Positions 8,814 through 17,423 of a DNA stretch of 64,000 nt are shown here, one piece after another. The position numbers were made by a program, and so were the translations under genes. This DNA comes from SZUA-430 sp964483585. Its GTDB lineage: Bacteria; Pseudomonadota; Alphaproteobacteria; Micropepsales; Micropepsaceae. The notes below the pieces were generated by a model that did no database searches, was not told the DNA's origin, and worked only from the letters and a program-made list of their open reading frames with translations. The stretch is from the NCBI GenBank assembly GCA_964483585.1, contig CAZABH010000016.1, forward strand, positions 4,131 through 68,130, written 5' to 3'. Positions within the stretch are counted from its first letter, which is position 1, and the number at the start of each line of letters is the position of its first letter.

Positions 8814-8876
8814 TTACCCTGATAGCGGGGTGGGAGTCAATGGGGCTTATCGCTTTTTCAGGCGTGGGGCCTTGTG

Positions 8877-8920
8877 GTCAGTATTTGACTGATTGGTCAT
8901 TTTTGACTATTTAGTCATTT
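8877..8920 (+). promoter_or_regulatory. promoter and tandem TetR-type operators; probable leaderless start
   Basis: Two dyads lie in tandem: GTCA-N5-TGAC (8877-8889) and GTCA-N4-TGAC (8896-8907), with a further GTCA half site at 8914. A sigma-70-like promoter overlaps them: TTGACT (8885-8890), 17-base spacer, TATTTA (8908-8913). Transcription would begin at or next to the ATG at 8921, so the message would be leaderless. The dyads cover both promoter elements, as expected for autorepression by the TetR protein encoded immediately downstream. Confidence 0.6.
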
Positions 8921-9580
8921 ATGAGCGCTGCTGCAGCCGCCCCTCGACAGTCCAGGAAACGGGCAAGAACCCGTGGCGAGCTTGTTGCCGCGGCAGAGCG
9001 GCTTGTGGCACTGCGCGGCCTTGATGCCCTGTCGATCGACGAGATCACTGAAGAGGCGGATGTCGCGAAGGGTACGTTCTATACGCACTTCCAGGACAAG
9101 GACGACCTGGCCAACGCCATCTCGCGCCAGATCCGTGCAGATCTTGAAGAGGCCATTGAAGCGCTGAACCTCGGGGTCCGGGATCCGACCGTCCGCATGG
9201 CCAATGGTCTTTCCACCATCCTGCATTTTGCGATCACCCAGCCTGTCCGGGCGCGTGCGCTGCTGCGGCTCCTGCCGGGCGCTGTCAACCCGGATACGCC
9301 GATCAATGACGGCATTCGCGGCGACATCCTTGCCGGAATCGAGGCAGGTACCTTTCATGTGGTATCGGTCAGTGCCTCTGTCGTCGCGACGATCGGGATC
9401 GTCATGTCTGCGGGCATGCGCCTGTCCGACGCGGGGCAACCGGTCGGGCAGCCACACCGGTTTGCCCGTGACATCATCACGACGGCCCTCGTTGCCCTCG
9501 GCGTGAAGCCTGTTGCCGCCGAGCGTTTGTCCTCTGCGGCCATCGAGGCGCGTCGCGTCGACGTGAGCCTGGCACCATGA
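8921..9580 (+). CDS. TetR/AcrR family transcriptional regulator
   Basis: Repressor of 219 residues with the family's N-terminal helix-turn-helix at about residues 15-65, including the conserved AKGTFYTHFQDKDDL segment. The C-terminal ligand domain is not assignable to a known effector. It opens the catabolic operon and overlaps the next gene by four bases (ATGA), so it is cotranscribed with the enzymes it presumably controls. Tandem palindromes directly upstream suggest autoregulation. The ligand is probably an intermediate or substrate of the downstream pathway; that is inference. Confidence 0.92.
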   Translation: MSAAAAAPRQSRKRARTRGELVAAAERLVALRGLDALSIDEITEEADVAKGTFYTHFQDKDDLANAISRQIRADLEEAIEALNLGVRDPTVRMANGLSTILHFAITQPVRARALLRLLPGAVNPDTPINDGIRGDILAGIEAGTFHVVSVSASVVATIGIVMSAGMRLSDAGQPVGQPHRFARDIITTALVALGVKPVAAERLSSAAIEARRVDVSLAP

Positions 9581-10455
9581 TCCTTGCCGATGCACAAGTG
9601 ACCACCAGCGAGGTGAAGTCCTGGAAGGGCTTGCATCTCCTGCACTTTGCAGGGTCATCGTGCTCGCAGAAGGTGCGTATCCTGCTTGGTGAAAAGAACC
9701 TGCCCTGGGTTTCGCATCACGTGGACCTCGGACGCAACGCACACGTCACGCCATGGTTCCTCGGGATCAATCCACGCGGGGTCGTTCCGGTTCTTGTCCA
9801 TGACGGGCAGGTTCACATCCAGAGCAATGATATTCTTGCATATCTGGATGCGCTGCCGTCGCCGTCGCCGTCCTTGATGCCGCAAAGCGAAGCCGAGGTT
9901 CAGGCCGTAATCGTGTCGCTCGCGCTTGAGGACAGGCTGCATGTCGATCTGCGCAACCTTACAATGGGCTTCATCTTTCCGCGCCGCCTGACGCAGAAGA
10001 GCGAGGCGACATTGCAGCGCTACGAGCGGGAAGGTGCTTGCGACCCCAGCAGGATGAAAGAGGTCGCGTGGTGGCGGGATTTCGCCCGGCAGGGGGTCAC
10101 GCCTGATGCTGCGCGCGCCTCGTATTCAGCATTTTCTCAAGCCTTCGATACGCTGAATACGCGTTTGCGCGATCATGAATGGCTCATTGGAGAGCGCATC
10201 TCGATCCTTGATATCGCCTGGTTCATCTCGGTGCATCGTTTGCAGCTTGCGGGTTACCCGTTACGCTGTCATCCGAACCTTCACGGCTGGTATCTGAGAC
10301 TGAGGTCGCGCCCGGCATTTGCTCGCGAAATTGCGGTGCCCCTGCCGGTGGCTGCGGTGATGACCGGTTACAGGGTCTACCGCCAGCTGTCGCGCACGAC
10401 GCTTGGCAACATCGTTTCGTTTGAAACACCCTCCAACATGGGAGCTACGCCCTGA
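9577..10455 (+). CDS. glutathione S-transferase family protein
   Basis: A 292-residue GST-like protein with a thioredoxin-fold N-terminal domain (about 18-95). The candidate active-site motif is GSSCSQKVRILL (residues 26-37), and the cis-proline region lies near NPRGVVPVL. It is longer than the roughly 200-220 residues typical of GSTs because of extra helical sequence in the middle. The start ATG overlaps the TetR stop. In aromatic pathways such proteins act as glutathione-dependent isomerases or in dechlorination and ether cleavage. Nothing here fixes which. A second, membrane-anchored GST closes the same operon. Confidence 0.85.
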   Translation: MILADAQVTTSEVKSWKGLHLLHFAGSSCSQKVRILLGEKNLPWVSHHVDLGRNAHVTPWFLGINPRGVVPVLVHDGQVHIQSNDILAYLDALPSPSPSLMPQSEAEVQAVIVSLALEDRLHVDLRNLTMGFIFPRRLTQKSEATLQRYEREGACDPSRMKEVAWWRDFARQGVTPDAARASYSAFSQAFDTLNTRLRDHEWLIGERISILDIAWFISVHRLQLAGYPLRCHPNLHGWYLRLRSRPAFAREIAVPLPVAAVMTGYRVYRQLSRTTLGNIVSFETPSNMGATP

Positions 10456-10456
10456 C

Positions 10457-11377
10457 ATGATCAAAGCCGATGACATTGCCTATGTACGCTTCAGTGCGCC
10501 TGACCTCGACACGATGGAAGCGTTTCTCTCCGATTTCGGGATGGCCAGGGCGGCGCGTGATGACAATACGCTTTACATGCGCGGTGAAGGCGGTGATCCG
10601 TTCCTGCATGTCACGCACAAGGGCGAACCCGGATTTGCCGGCATTGCCTTCAAGGCGGCTTGCGTCGGTGATCTTGAACTGCTTGCTTCGAAGGCGGGCT
10701 CCAAGATCGAGGCTCTTGACGGGCCGGGTGGTGGCCAGGTCGTCAAACTTCGCGACCCGGACGGGTTTCTGGTCGAGACCGTGGCCGGCCGTGGCACGCT
10801 TGCTCCCGATGCAACCCCGCCCGAGCAGGCGCTCAACGACTGGCGCAAGCGTGTGCGCCACAATGCGCCAAAGCGCGTCGGGCGAGGGGCCTCGCATATC
10901 AAGCGTCTCGGGCATTGCGTGCTGAATGTATCGAACTTCCGCGCCAGCGAGGCCTGGTACAAGCAGCATTTCGGGTTCATCACTTCGGACGAGATCAAGC
11001 TGTCGCCTGAATTTGCGCTGGGTGCCTTCATGCGCTGCGACCGCGGAGAGAAACCTGCCGATCATCACACGCTGTTCCTCATGGGGACCGGAACGCCGAA
11101 GTTCAATCATGCGGCTTTTGAAGTGACCGATTTTGACGATTTGATGAGTGGGCATGACCTGCTGAAGGACAAGTCCTACCAGCATCAGTGGGGAGTGGGG
11201 CGGCACGTGCTTGGCAGCCAGATCTTCGACTATTGGCGGGATCCGTGGGGCCATACGCTGGAGCACTGGACGGATGGTGATCTTTTGACAGCGAGCTGGG
11301 GGTCACGCGACGCGACGATTCAAGACGTGATGGACGTGCAGTGGGGCATGAAGATGCCTGCGGACATGGCAAGTTGA
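10457..11377 (+). CDS. two-domain VOC-family extradiol ring-cleavage dioxygenase
   Basis: Type I extradiol dioxygenase of 306 residues made of two vicinal-oxygen-chelate domains. The C-terminal domain carries the 2-His-1-Glu iron site at H153 (GHCVLNV), H218 (NHAAFEV) and E269 (TLEHW). The preferred start is ATG 10457, one base after the GST stop. It should open the ring of a catechol-type intermediate by meta cleavage. The gene order with a flavoprotein hydroxylase and an FAH hydrolase supports an aromatic ring-opening role. The ring substrate (mono- or bicyclic) cannot be told. Confidence 0.88.
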   Translation: MIKADDIAYVRFSAPDLDTMEAFLSDFGMARAARDDNTLYMRGEGGDPFLHVTHKGEPGFAGIAFKAACVGDLELLASKAGSKIEALDGPGGGQVVKLRDPDGFLVETVAGRGTLAPDATPPEQALNDWRKRVRHNAPKRVGRGASHIKRLGHCVLNVSNFRASEAWYKQHFGFITSDEIKLSPEFALGAFMRCDRGEKPADHHTLFLMGTGTPKFNHAAFEVTDFDDLMSGHDLLKDKSYQHQWGVGRHVLGSQIFDYWRDPWGHTLEHWTDGDLLTASWGSRDATIQDVMDVQWGMKMPADMAS

Positions 11378-11392
11378 GGCGGGAGAGCTGAA

Positions 11393-12253
11393 ATGAAACT
11401 GGTAACTTTCACCGAGGGTGGTTCGACGCGTGTTGGGCTTGTGGTCGATGGCGGGGTGGTCGACTTGTCCAAGGCTGATGCGAGCTTGCCGCGTGACATG
11501 ATCGGGCTGATCGATGGCTGGGACAAGGTGCGCTCGTCCGTCGAGCGCGCTGCATCGCGCAAGCCGGATTTCGACTTGAAAGCCGTTGGGCTTGAGGCGC
11601 CGGTGCCGCGGCCGTCGAAGGCCATGGCCATCGGGCTCAATTATGCGGATCATATTGCCGAGAGTAACCAGAAGACGCCGGAGGAACAGGTCTGGTTCTG
11701 CAAGCAGGTGAACTCCATTCATCCACCGTTTGCAGATGTGCAGCTGCCGAAGGTTTCACAGCTGGTGGATTATGAGGCCGAGCTTGTCGTTGTCATTGGC
11801 AAGCGGTGCAAGCATGTGCCCAAGGAGAAGGCCCAAGAGGTGATCTTCGGTTATTGCGTTGGCAATGACGTGACGGCGCGTGACTGGCAGTTCAAGACGC
11901 CGCAATGGGTACTTGGAAAGAGCTTCGACACGCATGGACCGATCGGTCCGTGGATCGTGACAAGTGATGAGCTTGGCGACCCGCACACATTGGGAATTCG
12001 TGCTTTCGTGAATGGAGAGACGCGGCAGGACTCCAATACAAAGAATCTTGTCTTCAACGTCTTTGAGCAGATTGCGCATCTGAGCCAAGCCATGACGCTG
12101 GAGCCTGGCGACATAATCTTTACCGGAACGCCGGGCGGTGTCGGTATGGCCATGCGACCGCCCCGATTGCTCAAGGATGGTGACGTGGTGCGCATCGAAA
12201 TCGACCGCATCGGTGCCATCGAAGCGACGTTGAGGCCTGAGGTCGTTGCGTGA
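11393..12253 (+). CDS. fumarylacetoacetate hydrolase (FAH) family protein
   Basis: A 286-residue FAH-fold hydrolase or isomerase. The metal ligands fit E128, E130 and D159, with GLNYADH (81-87) and the C-terminal GDIIFTGTPGGVG segment characteristic of the family. It has a good ribosome site (GGGAGAG) ahead of ATG 11393. It probably acts on the ring-fission product made by the dioxygenase encoded just upstream, hydrolysing a C-C bond or decarboxylating. Its stop overlaps the P450 start (GTGA), so translation is coupled. The specific reaction is inferred from context only. Confidence 0.9.
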   Translation: MKLVTFTEGGSTRVGLVVDGGVVDLSKADASLPRDMIGLIDGWDKVRSSVERAASRKPDFDLKAVGLEAPVPRPSKAMAIGLNYADHIAESNQKTPEEQVWFCKQVNSIHPPFADVQLPKVSQLVDYEAELVVVIGKRCKHVPKEKAQEVIFGYCVGNDVTARDWQFKTPQWVLGKSFDTHGPIGPWIVTSDELGDPHTLGIRAFVNGETRQDSNTKNLVFNVFEQIAHLSQAMTLEPGDIIFTGTPGGVGMAMRPPRLLKDGDVVRIEIDRIGAIEATLRPEVVA

Positions 12254-13422
12254 GAGTGGGGGCTCGGCCCCGCTACGCCGGGTATCTTCACGGGCGTGAT
12301 GCGCTGATCGACTCGTCTAGGTATTTTCGAGCTATCCGTGACGCTGGGCCCGCCGTCTGGCTTTCCCGGTACAGGATGTGGGCCGTGGGTCGGTATGAGG
12401 ATGCTAAGGCCGTGCTTCGCGCGGCGGACCAGCTTGTCAGTGGAAAAGGCATTGCTGCCAACAAGCTGGTCAACTCGATGGAGAACGAGATCACCCTCAC
12501 GGCTGATGGTGCGGATCATGTCCGTCGACGGCTGGTGTTGATCAAGCCCCTGGGACCGGGAGCGCTTGCGCCGCTGCGGCAGCGCATGCAGCAGGAGGCT
12601 GAAGCGCTCGTGTTGCGGTTAAAGGGTGGTGACACATTCGATGCGATGGCGGAGTTTGCGGCCTATTTGCCTGTATCGATCGTGGCTGAGCTTGTTGGGC
12701 TGAGGCCCGAGGGTCGCGAGAGCATGCTGCGCTGGGCGGCTGCGACCTTTGACGCGATTGGTCCGATGAACTGGCGCATGGTGCGGGCTCTTCCAGCACT
12801 TCTCGATCTGGCCCGCTACTCGGCACGGCTCGACAGGTCTGCGGTCATGCCGGGTAGCTGGGCAGACAGGCTCTTTGCGGCAGCCGATGAGGGTAGGCTT
12901 TCCCGTCGCGAGGCCAAGGCCATGATCATTGATTATGTGGCCCCGAGCCTCGACACTACGATCCTTGCCATCGGGCAGATGGTCCGGCATCTGGCGCTGT
13001 ACCCGCATGTCCTGCAGGCGGTCCGACAGGATGAAGGCGTTGCTGGTGATGTGGTGCATGAGTCGGTTCGATTGTCTTCGCCCATAAGAGGTTTTACCCG
13101 CTTTGCGGTGCAGGACTTTCCGGTAGACGATGTCATGGTTCCCGCGGGTGATCGCGTGCTGGTGCTCTATGCGTCGGCGAACCGTGACGAGCGCAAGTAT
13201 GACGATCCGGATCGGTTTGACATCTCGCGCAATGCCCGGGACCACTTGGGGTGGGGACATGGTGCGCATGCGTGCGCCGGCATGCATCTGGCGCGGCTCG
13301 AGATGGAGTGCCTGCTTGTTGCTCTGGCGCGCCACCTCACGCGCATAGAGGTGGATGCGCCTGAACCTTTCTTCAATAACGTGCTGCAGGGGTTCAAGTC
13401 CCTTCCGGCCCGCTTTCACTGA
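12250..13422 (+). CDS. cytochrome P450
   Basis: Soluble bacterial class I P450 of 390 residues. The haem-binding loop GWGHGAHACAG carries the cysteine ligand C342, and the K-helix ExxR is HESVRL. The I-helix reads APSLDTT, so the acidic-Thr pair is present but the usual Ala/Gly-Gly before it is replaced. The GTG start overlaps the FAH stop. It sits between ring-cleavage genes and a flavoprotein hydroxylase, so it probably hydroxylates or demethylates the pathway substrate. No ferredoxin or reductase gene is adjacent; the nearest pair is at 48789-50346. The CYP family is not determinable here. Confidence 0.93.
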   Translation: MRVGARPRYAGYLHGRDALIDSSRYFRAIRDAGPAVWLSRYRMWAVGRYEDAKAVLRAADQLVSGKGIAANKLVNSMENEITLTADGADHVRRRLVLIKPLGPGALAPLRQRMQQEAEALVLRLKGGDTFDAMAEFAAYLPVSIVAELVGLRPEGRESMLRWAAATFDAIGPMNWRMVRALPALLDLARYSARLDRSAVMPGSWADRLFAAADEGRLSRREAKAMIIDYVAPSLDTTILAIGQMVRHLALYPHVLQAVRQDEGVAGDVVHESVRLSSPIRGFTRFAVQDFPVDDVMVPAGDRVLVLYASANRDERKYDDPDRFDISRNARDHLGWGHGAHACAGMHLARLEMECLLVALARHLTRIEVDAPEPFFNNVLQGFKSLPARFH

Positions 13423-13431
13423 GGTCATGAC

Positions 13432-14931
13432 ATGATTGAAACCGATGTGCTGATTTCCGGTCTGGGACCAGTTGGTGCGACGCTTGCCAATTTGCTGGGG
13501 CAGCAAGGTGTGCGGGTGCTGGCTGTCGAGCGAGAGACGGCAGTCTACCCTCTGCCCCGGGCGGCGCATTTCGATGCCGAGATCATGCGCGTCTGGCAGG
13601 GGCTTGGCTTGCTCGAGCAGGTGAAGGCGATTTCGCGTGTTGCGCCTGCCTATGAGTTTCGGACGGCGAAGGGAGAAGTGCTGTTGCGCTTTGACCTTGG
13701 TGCAGTAACCCTTGCACCGGGTTTCGAGCCCAGCTGGATGTTCAACCAGCCGGACCTTGAACAGGCGCTGCGGGGCAAGCTCGCTGATTATCCGTCCGTC
13801 GAGATCCGGCTTGGCACCAGCCTCGAGCCCTTCGATGCATCCTTGAATGAAGGGGTGCGGGCGACCATCGTTGATGGCTCGGGGACGGCTACGGAGGTGC
13901 GCGCACGCTATCTCGTTGGATGTGACGGCGCCTCGAGCGCCGTCCGCAAGACCCTGAAAATCGGCCATTTCGATTACGGGTTCGACGAGCCTTGGCTGGT
14001 TGTCGATGCACAAGTCCGCCGACCAGAGAAGATGCCCAGTCTTAACCTGCAGATCTGCGATCCTGAGCGTCCCACGACATGCGTCTTGATGGGGCCTGGC
14101 CGGCATCGTTGGGAGTTCATGATCCGTCCGGGCGAGGATCCCCAGTCCTTTCTGGATGACCGCCGAATTTCTTCACTGTTGAGCGCGTGGGTGAGCGAGG
14201 AGGATGTCATCATTGATCGCAAGGCGGTCTACCGGTTTCATGGGCTGGTCGCAGAAGAGTGGAGGCGCGGGCGTGTCATCCTTGCGGGCGACGCCGCTCA
14301 CCAGACACCGCCTTTTGCCGGGCAGGGCATGTGCTCCGGCATCCGCGATGCCGTGAACCTCTCCTGGAAGCTAGGGCACGTCATCCGTGGCGAAGCGAGC
14401 GACAAGATCCTCGACAGTTATCAGACTGAGCGCGAACCGCATGTGCGTGCGCTTACTGAAGCTGCCATCGCCATGGGGCGTGTCGTGTGCATGGCTGATC
14501 CCGAGGCTGCTGCGCAGCGGGATGCGGCTTTGATAGCTCAACGCGCTCAGGGACTGCAGCCTGTTCCACCTCCTGATCCGAAGCCGGGGCCAGGGATGTT
14601 TGTCGGCTCACCTGCTGTTTCGGGCTCGATCTTTCCGCAGTACATCGTCGGTGGCCTGATGCTCGATGATGTGATGGGCGTTGGGGCATGGTTCATTGCG
14701 CGCAGGTCTGAGGATGTTCAACACCTGAGGACGTCTGCATTGTTTCGGGTGGGGGCGCTTGATAGTGGCCCGTTGATGCCATTCGCTGATAAAATCAGCG
14801 CTTGGCTGGATGAGGCGGGTGCCGCTGCGGTTCTTGTGCGGGCAGACAGATATGTGTTTGGTGCCGGGGATGTGACCGTGCTTATCGAGTCATGGAGCGT
14901 CGCCTTGCGGGGACAAGGGGTTGCTGCATGA
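13432..14931 (+). CDS. FAD-dependent aromatic hydroxylase (MhpA-like)
   Basis: Class A flavoprotein monooxygenase of 499 residues, similar in layout to 3-(3-hydroxyphenyl)propionate hydroxylase. It shows the Rossmann GxGxxG at residues 10-15, the DG motif (D165-G166), and the GD motif with D287 in LAGDAAHQTPPFAGQG. It should hydroxylate a phenol to a catechol for the dioxygenase encoded upstream. The gene follows the P450 by nine bases, and its stop overlaps the start of the next gene. MhpA itself is inferred only as a family resemblance. Confidence 0.9.
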   Translation: MIETDVLISGLGPVGATLANLLGQQGVRVLAVERETAVYPLPRAAHFDAEIMRVWQGLGLLEQVKAISRVAPAYEFRTAKGEVLLRFDLGAVTLAPGFEPSWMFNQPDLEQALRGKLADYPSVEIRLGTSLEPFDASLNEGVRATIVDGSGTATEVRARYLVGCDGASSAVRKTLKIGHFDYGFDEPWLVVDAQVRRPEKMPSLNLQICDPERPTTCVLMGPGRHRWEFMIRPGEDPQSFLDDRRISSLLSAWVSEEDVIIDRKAVYRFHGLVAEEWRRGRVILAGDAAHQTPPFAGQGMCSGIRDAVNLSWKLGHVIRGEASDKILDSYQTEREPHVRALTEAAIAMGRVVCMADPEAAAQRDAALIAQRAQGLQPVPPPDPKPGPGMFVGSPAVSGSIFPQYIVGGLMLDDVMGVGAWFIARRSEDVQHLRTSALFRVGALDSGPLMPFADKISAWLDEAGAAAVLVRADRYVFGAGDVTVLIESWSVALRGQGVAA

Positions 14932-15941
14932 GCCTGTCTTTATCGATCCTTGCGCTCGCGTTTGCTGGTCTCTTGGGTTGGTTTCTCTTTGAGCGCTCCA
15001 GGCGCCGGACGCACGCTGTTGAAGGTGGGTTTCACCCGGAAATCTCACTGCCGCATGAAGCGCCATTCGAGCTCTACGGCAATGCGTTTTCGCACTGCTC
15101 GCGCAAGACGCGACTTGTGATGGCCGAGCTTGGCATTCCCTTTGTGCACAAGCCGATCGACCTGATTGAGACAGGTAGCTATCAGACGCTGTCGCCAGCC
15201 TATCTGAAGGTTAATCCATCGGGTCTCATACCGACGCTGGTCCACAATGGGCACCCGGTCTATGAGTCCGATGACATCATGGCCTATGCGGTGTCTCAGG
15301 CGCCTCCGGGTGCGCCGTTGCTTGTTCCGACGGATGTCGTGTTGCGCGAGCGCATGGAGGAGTGGATTGCTTTCGGAAACCTGTCGAGCAACGCGCCAAC
15401 AGCGGATATGGAGCGGCGGATTGGTGCCTGCGTGCCGTCGCTGACCCTGCCTCTCTTCATCACGGCGATCCGCTACATACCGCTGCACCGCATCCTGTTC
15501 GGTTTCCTGTTCCACCCGGATAGGGCGCGCCCGATGTTCTTTTCCCTCGCAAGGTTGCTCGGGCTGAGACGAATGCTTTCCATTAAACCGATCCGGCTTA
15601 TGGTGCGAAATGGCCGTCGCTATATGCGAACCCACCTTGGCAAGATTGATGATGCGCTTGGCCAGACGGGAGGCCCGTGGATCCTTGGCTCACAGTTCTC
15701 GCTGGCTGACATCACGCTGGGCTGTGTTTTGCTGCGCCTTGAAGAGACAGGGTTCCTTGCGTCGTATCTGGAGAAGGGCGGGCTCGAACGGCTTGTAGCT
15801 TATTACCAAGGCATGCAATCGAGACCGAGCTGGAAGACCGCCATCGTTGACGTTGCGCATCCCATCATCACGCAGGGTGCAGAAGACCTTCGCGTGGCCC
15901 GCGTGCATGATCGGGAGATTGCCCGAATGCTGGGCGACTGA
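14928..15941 (+). CDS. membrane-anchored glutathione S-transferase-like protein
   Basis: A 337-residue protein starting at ATG 14928, inside the stop of the hydroxylase gene. The first 20 residues form one hydrophobic helix followed by a basic stretch (FERSRRR), so the enzyme is probably held on the cytoplasmic face of the inner membrane. The thioredoxin fold begins near residue 47, with NAFSHCSRKTR as the active-site loop. The GST C-terminal domain is near SQFSLADITLG. The membrane anchor is unusual for a bacterial GST and suggests a hydrophobic substrate. It appears to be the last gene of the operon. Confidence 0.8.
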   Translation: MSLSLSILALAFAGLLGWFLFERSRRRTHAVEGGFHPEISLPHEAPFELYGNAFSHCSRKTRLVMAELGIPFVHKPIDLIETGSYQTLSPAYLKVNPSGLIPTLVHNGHPVYESDDIMAYAVSQAPPGAPLLVPTDVVLRERMEEWIAFGNLSSNAPTADMERRIGACVPSLTLPLFITAIRYIPLHRILFGFLFHPDRARPMFFSLARLLGLRRMLSIKPIRLMVRNGRRYMRTHLGKIDDALGQTGGPWILGSQFSLADITLGCVLLRLEETGFLASYLEKGGLERLVAYYQGMQSRPSWKTAIVDVAHPIITQGAEDLRVARVHDREIARMLGD

Positions 15942-15961
15942 CGCAGCTTCCCTCCGAGTTG

Positions 15962-15976
15962 TTGTGCGGCGCACAA
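15962..15976. promoter_or_regulatory. 15-bp palindrome upstream of bkd operon
   Basis: TTGTGC-GGC-GCACAA is a perfect inverted repeat, 188 bases before the bkdA1 start and 20 bases after the previous gene. It is a plausible operator for the bkd operon or part of the 3' end of the previous transcript. The binding protein is unknown; Lrp-type BkdR regulators control bkd operons in Pseudomonas. Confidence 0.4.
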
Positions 15977-16163
15977 TGGTCGGCGGAATATTGCCTCAGC
16001 CTGCAGCTGTTTGAACGAAACGTGCGGTTCAGCGAGCGCAGGCCGCAATCTTCTAAGTGGCTACGGCGCATTGACCGTCGCTTGAGAATTGACGTTGACG
16101 CTCATGGAGTGCACGCCTATTCCCTCGCGCCAATTTGACGCGTGCACACAGCCGGGAGTTCCC

Positions 16164-17417
16164 ATGAGCAAGACGGCGCCGGATCGCAAGAACCGCGTAT
16201 CCCTGTCCCTTCGCATTCCTGAACCCAAGCATCGACCCGGGGACCAGCCTGATTTCTCGAATATCAAGGTCCCAAAGGCAGGCGAGGTTCGCCGTCCGGA
16301 CATCGATGCAACGGCCAAGGATGTTGCCGACCTTGCCTATACTCTGATCCGCGTGCTCGACAATGACCACAAGGCCGTGGGGCCTTGGGATCCCAAGCTC
16401 GATGCCGACACGATGAAGCGTGGTCTGAAACACATGGTCATGACGCGCGTATTCGATGATCGCATGTACAAGGCGCAGCGTCAGGGCAAGACATCGTTCT
16501 ACATGAAGTGCACGGGTGAGGAGGCTGTGGCGGTAGCGCAGGCGTCGGCACTTGATACTGACGACATGTGCTTTCCCTCCTACCGACAGCAGGGTTTGCT
16601 GATCTCGCGCGGCTATCCGCTGGTCGACATGATGAATCAGATCTATTCGAACGAAAAGGATCCGATCAAGGGGCGGCAGTTGCCGATCATGTATTCGTCG
16701 AAGCAGTTCGGTTTTTTCTCGATTTCGGGGAACCTGGGGACACAGTTCAGCCAGGCCGTGGGCTGGGCGATGGCGTCGGCCTACAAGGGGGATGACCGGA
16801 TCGCGGCGACTTGGATCGGCGAGGGTTCGACAGCCGAGGGCGACTTCCACCATGGCCTTACCTTCGCGACGGTCTACCAGGCGCCCGTCGTGCTGAATGT
16901 TGTCAACAATCAGTGGGCCATTTCGTCATACCAGGGTATTGCGGGTGGCGAGGACTCAACCTTCGCCGCACGCGGCATCGGCTATGGAATGCCGGGGCTG
17001 AGGGTTGATGGAAACGACTTCCTTGCCGTCTACGCTGTCACGAAGTGGGCGGCGGATCGCGCGCGCTCGAATCTCGGGCCGACGCTGATCGAGCACTTCA
17101 CCTATCGCGTGGAAGGGCACTCGACGAGCGACGACCCGACCCGCTACCGGCCTGCTGGCGAGGCCAAGGCGTGGCCGCTGGGTGATCCGATCCTGCGGTT
17201 GAAGAACCATCTCATCACGCTGGGCAAGTGGTCGGAGGCCGACCATGTCGCGCTCGAGAAAGAGTGCGAGGAGCATGTCCGCAAGATGCAGAAGGAGGCC
17301 GAGGCGAATGGCGTCCTTGGCAGCGGCAAGATTCCGAGCGTCAAGACAATGTTCGAGGATGTCTACAAGGACATGCCGTGGCACCTGCGTAAGCAGCGCC
17401 AGGAAATGGGGGTCTGA
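16164..17417 (+). CDS. bkdA1: branched-chain 2-oxoacid dehydrogenase E1 subunit alpha
   Basis: Thiamine-diphosphate-binding alpha subunit of the complex that oxidatively decarboxylates the 2-oxoacids of Leu, Ile and Val. It has 417 residues from ATG 16164, chosen because GGGAG lies eight bases upstream and because the N-terminus (LSLRIPEPKHRPG) matches BkdA1 proteins. The ThDP signature runs from GEGSTAEGDFHHG to NNQWAIS. The TFATVYQAPVVLN and RVEGHSTSDDPTRYR segments are typical of the branched-chain rather than the pyruvate enzyme. It is first in the bkd operon; E1 beta starts seven bases after its stop. Confidence 0.95.
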   Translation: MSKTAPDRKNRVSLSLRIPEPKHRPGDQPDFSNIKVPKAGEVRRPDIDATAKDVADLAYTLIRVLDNDHKAVGPWDPKLDADTMKRGLKHMVMTRVFDDRMYKAQRQGKTSFYMKCTGEEAVAVAQASALDTDDMCFPSYRQQGLLISRGYPLVDMMNQIYSNEKDPIKGRQLPIMYSSKQFGFFSISGNLGTQFSQAVGWAMASAYKGDDRIAATWIGEGSTAEGDFHHGLTFATVYQAPVVLNVVNNQWAISSYQGIAGGEDSTFAARGIGYGMPGLRVDGNDFLAVYAVTKWAADRARSNLGPTLIEHFTYRVEGHSTSDDPTRYRPAGEAKAWPLGDPILRLKNHLITLGKWSEADHVALEKECEEHVRKMQKEAEANGVLGSGKIPSVKTMFEDVYKDMPWHLRKQRQEMGV

Positions 17418-17423
17418 CGCGCC

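Noticed and set aside
12619..14106. 495-codon open frame on the minus strand
   Set aside because: It runs antisense across the P450 and hydroxylase genes, whose motifs are certain; the product is low-complexity basic sequence.
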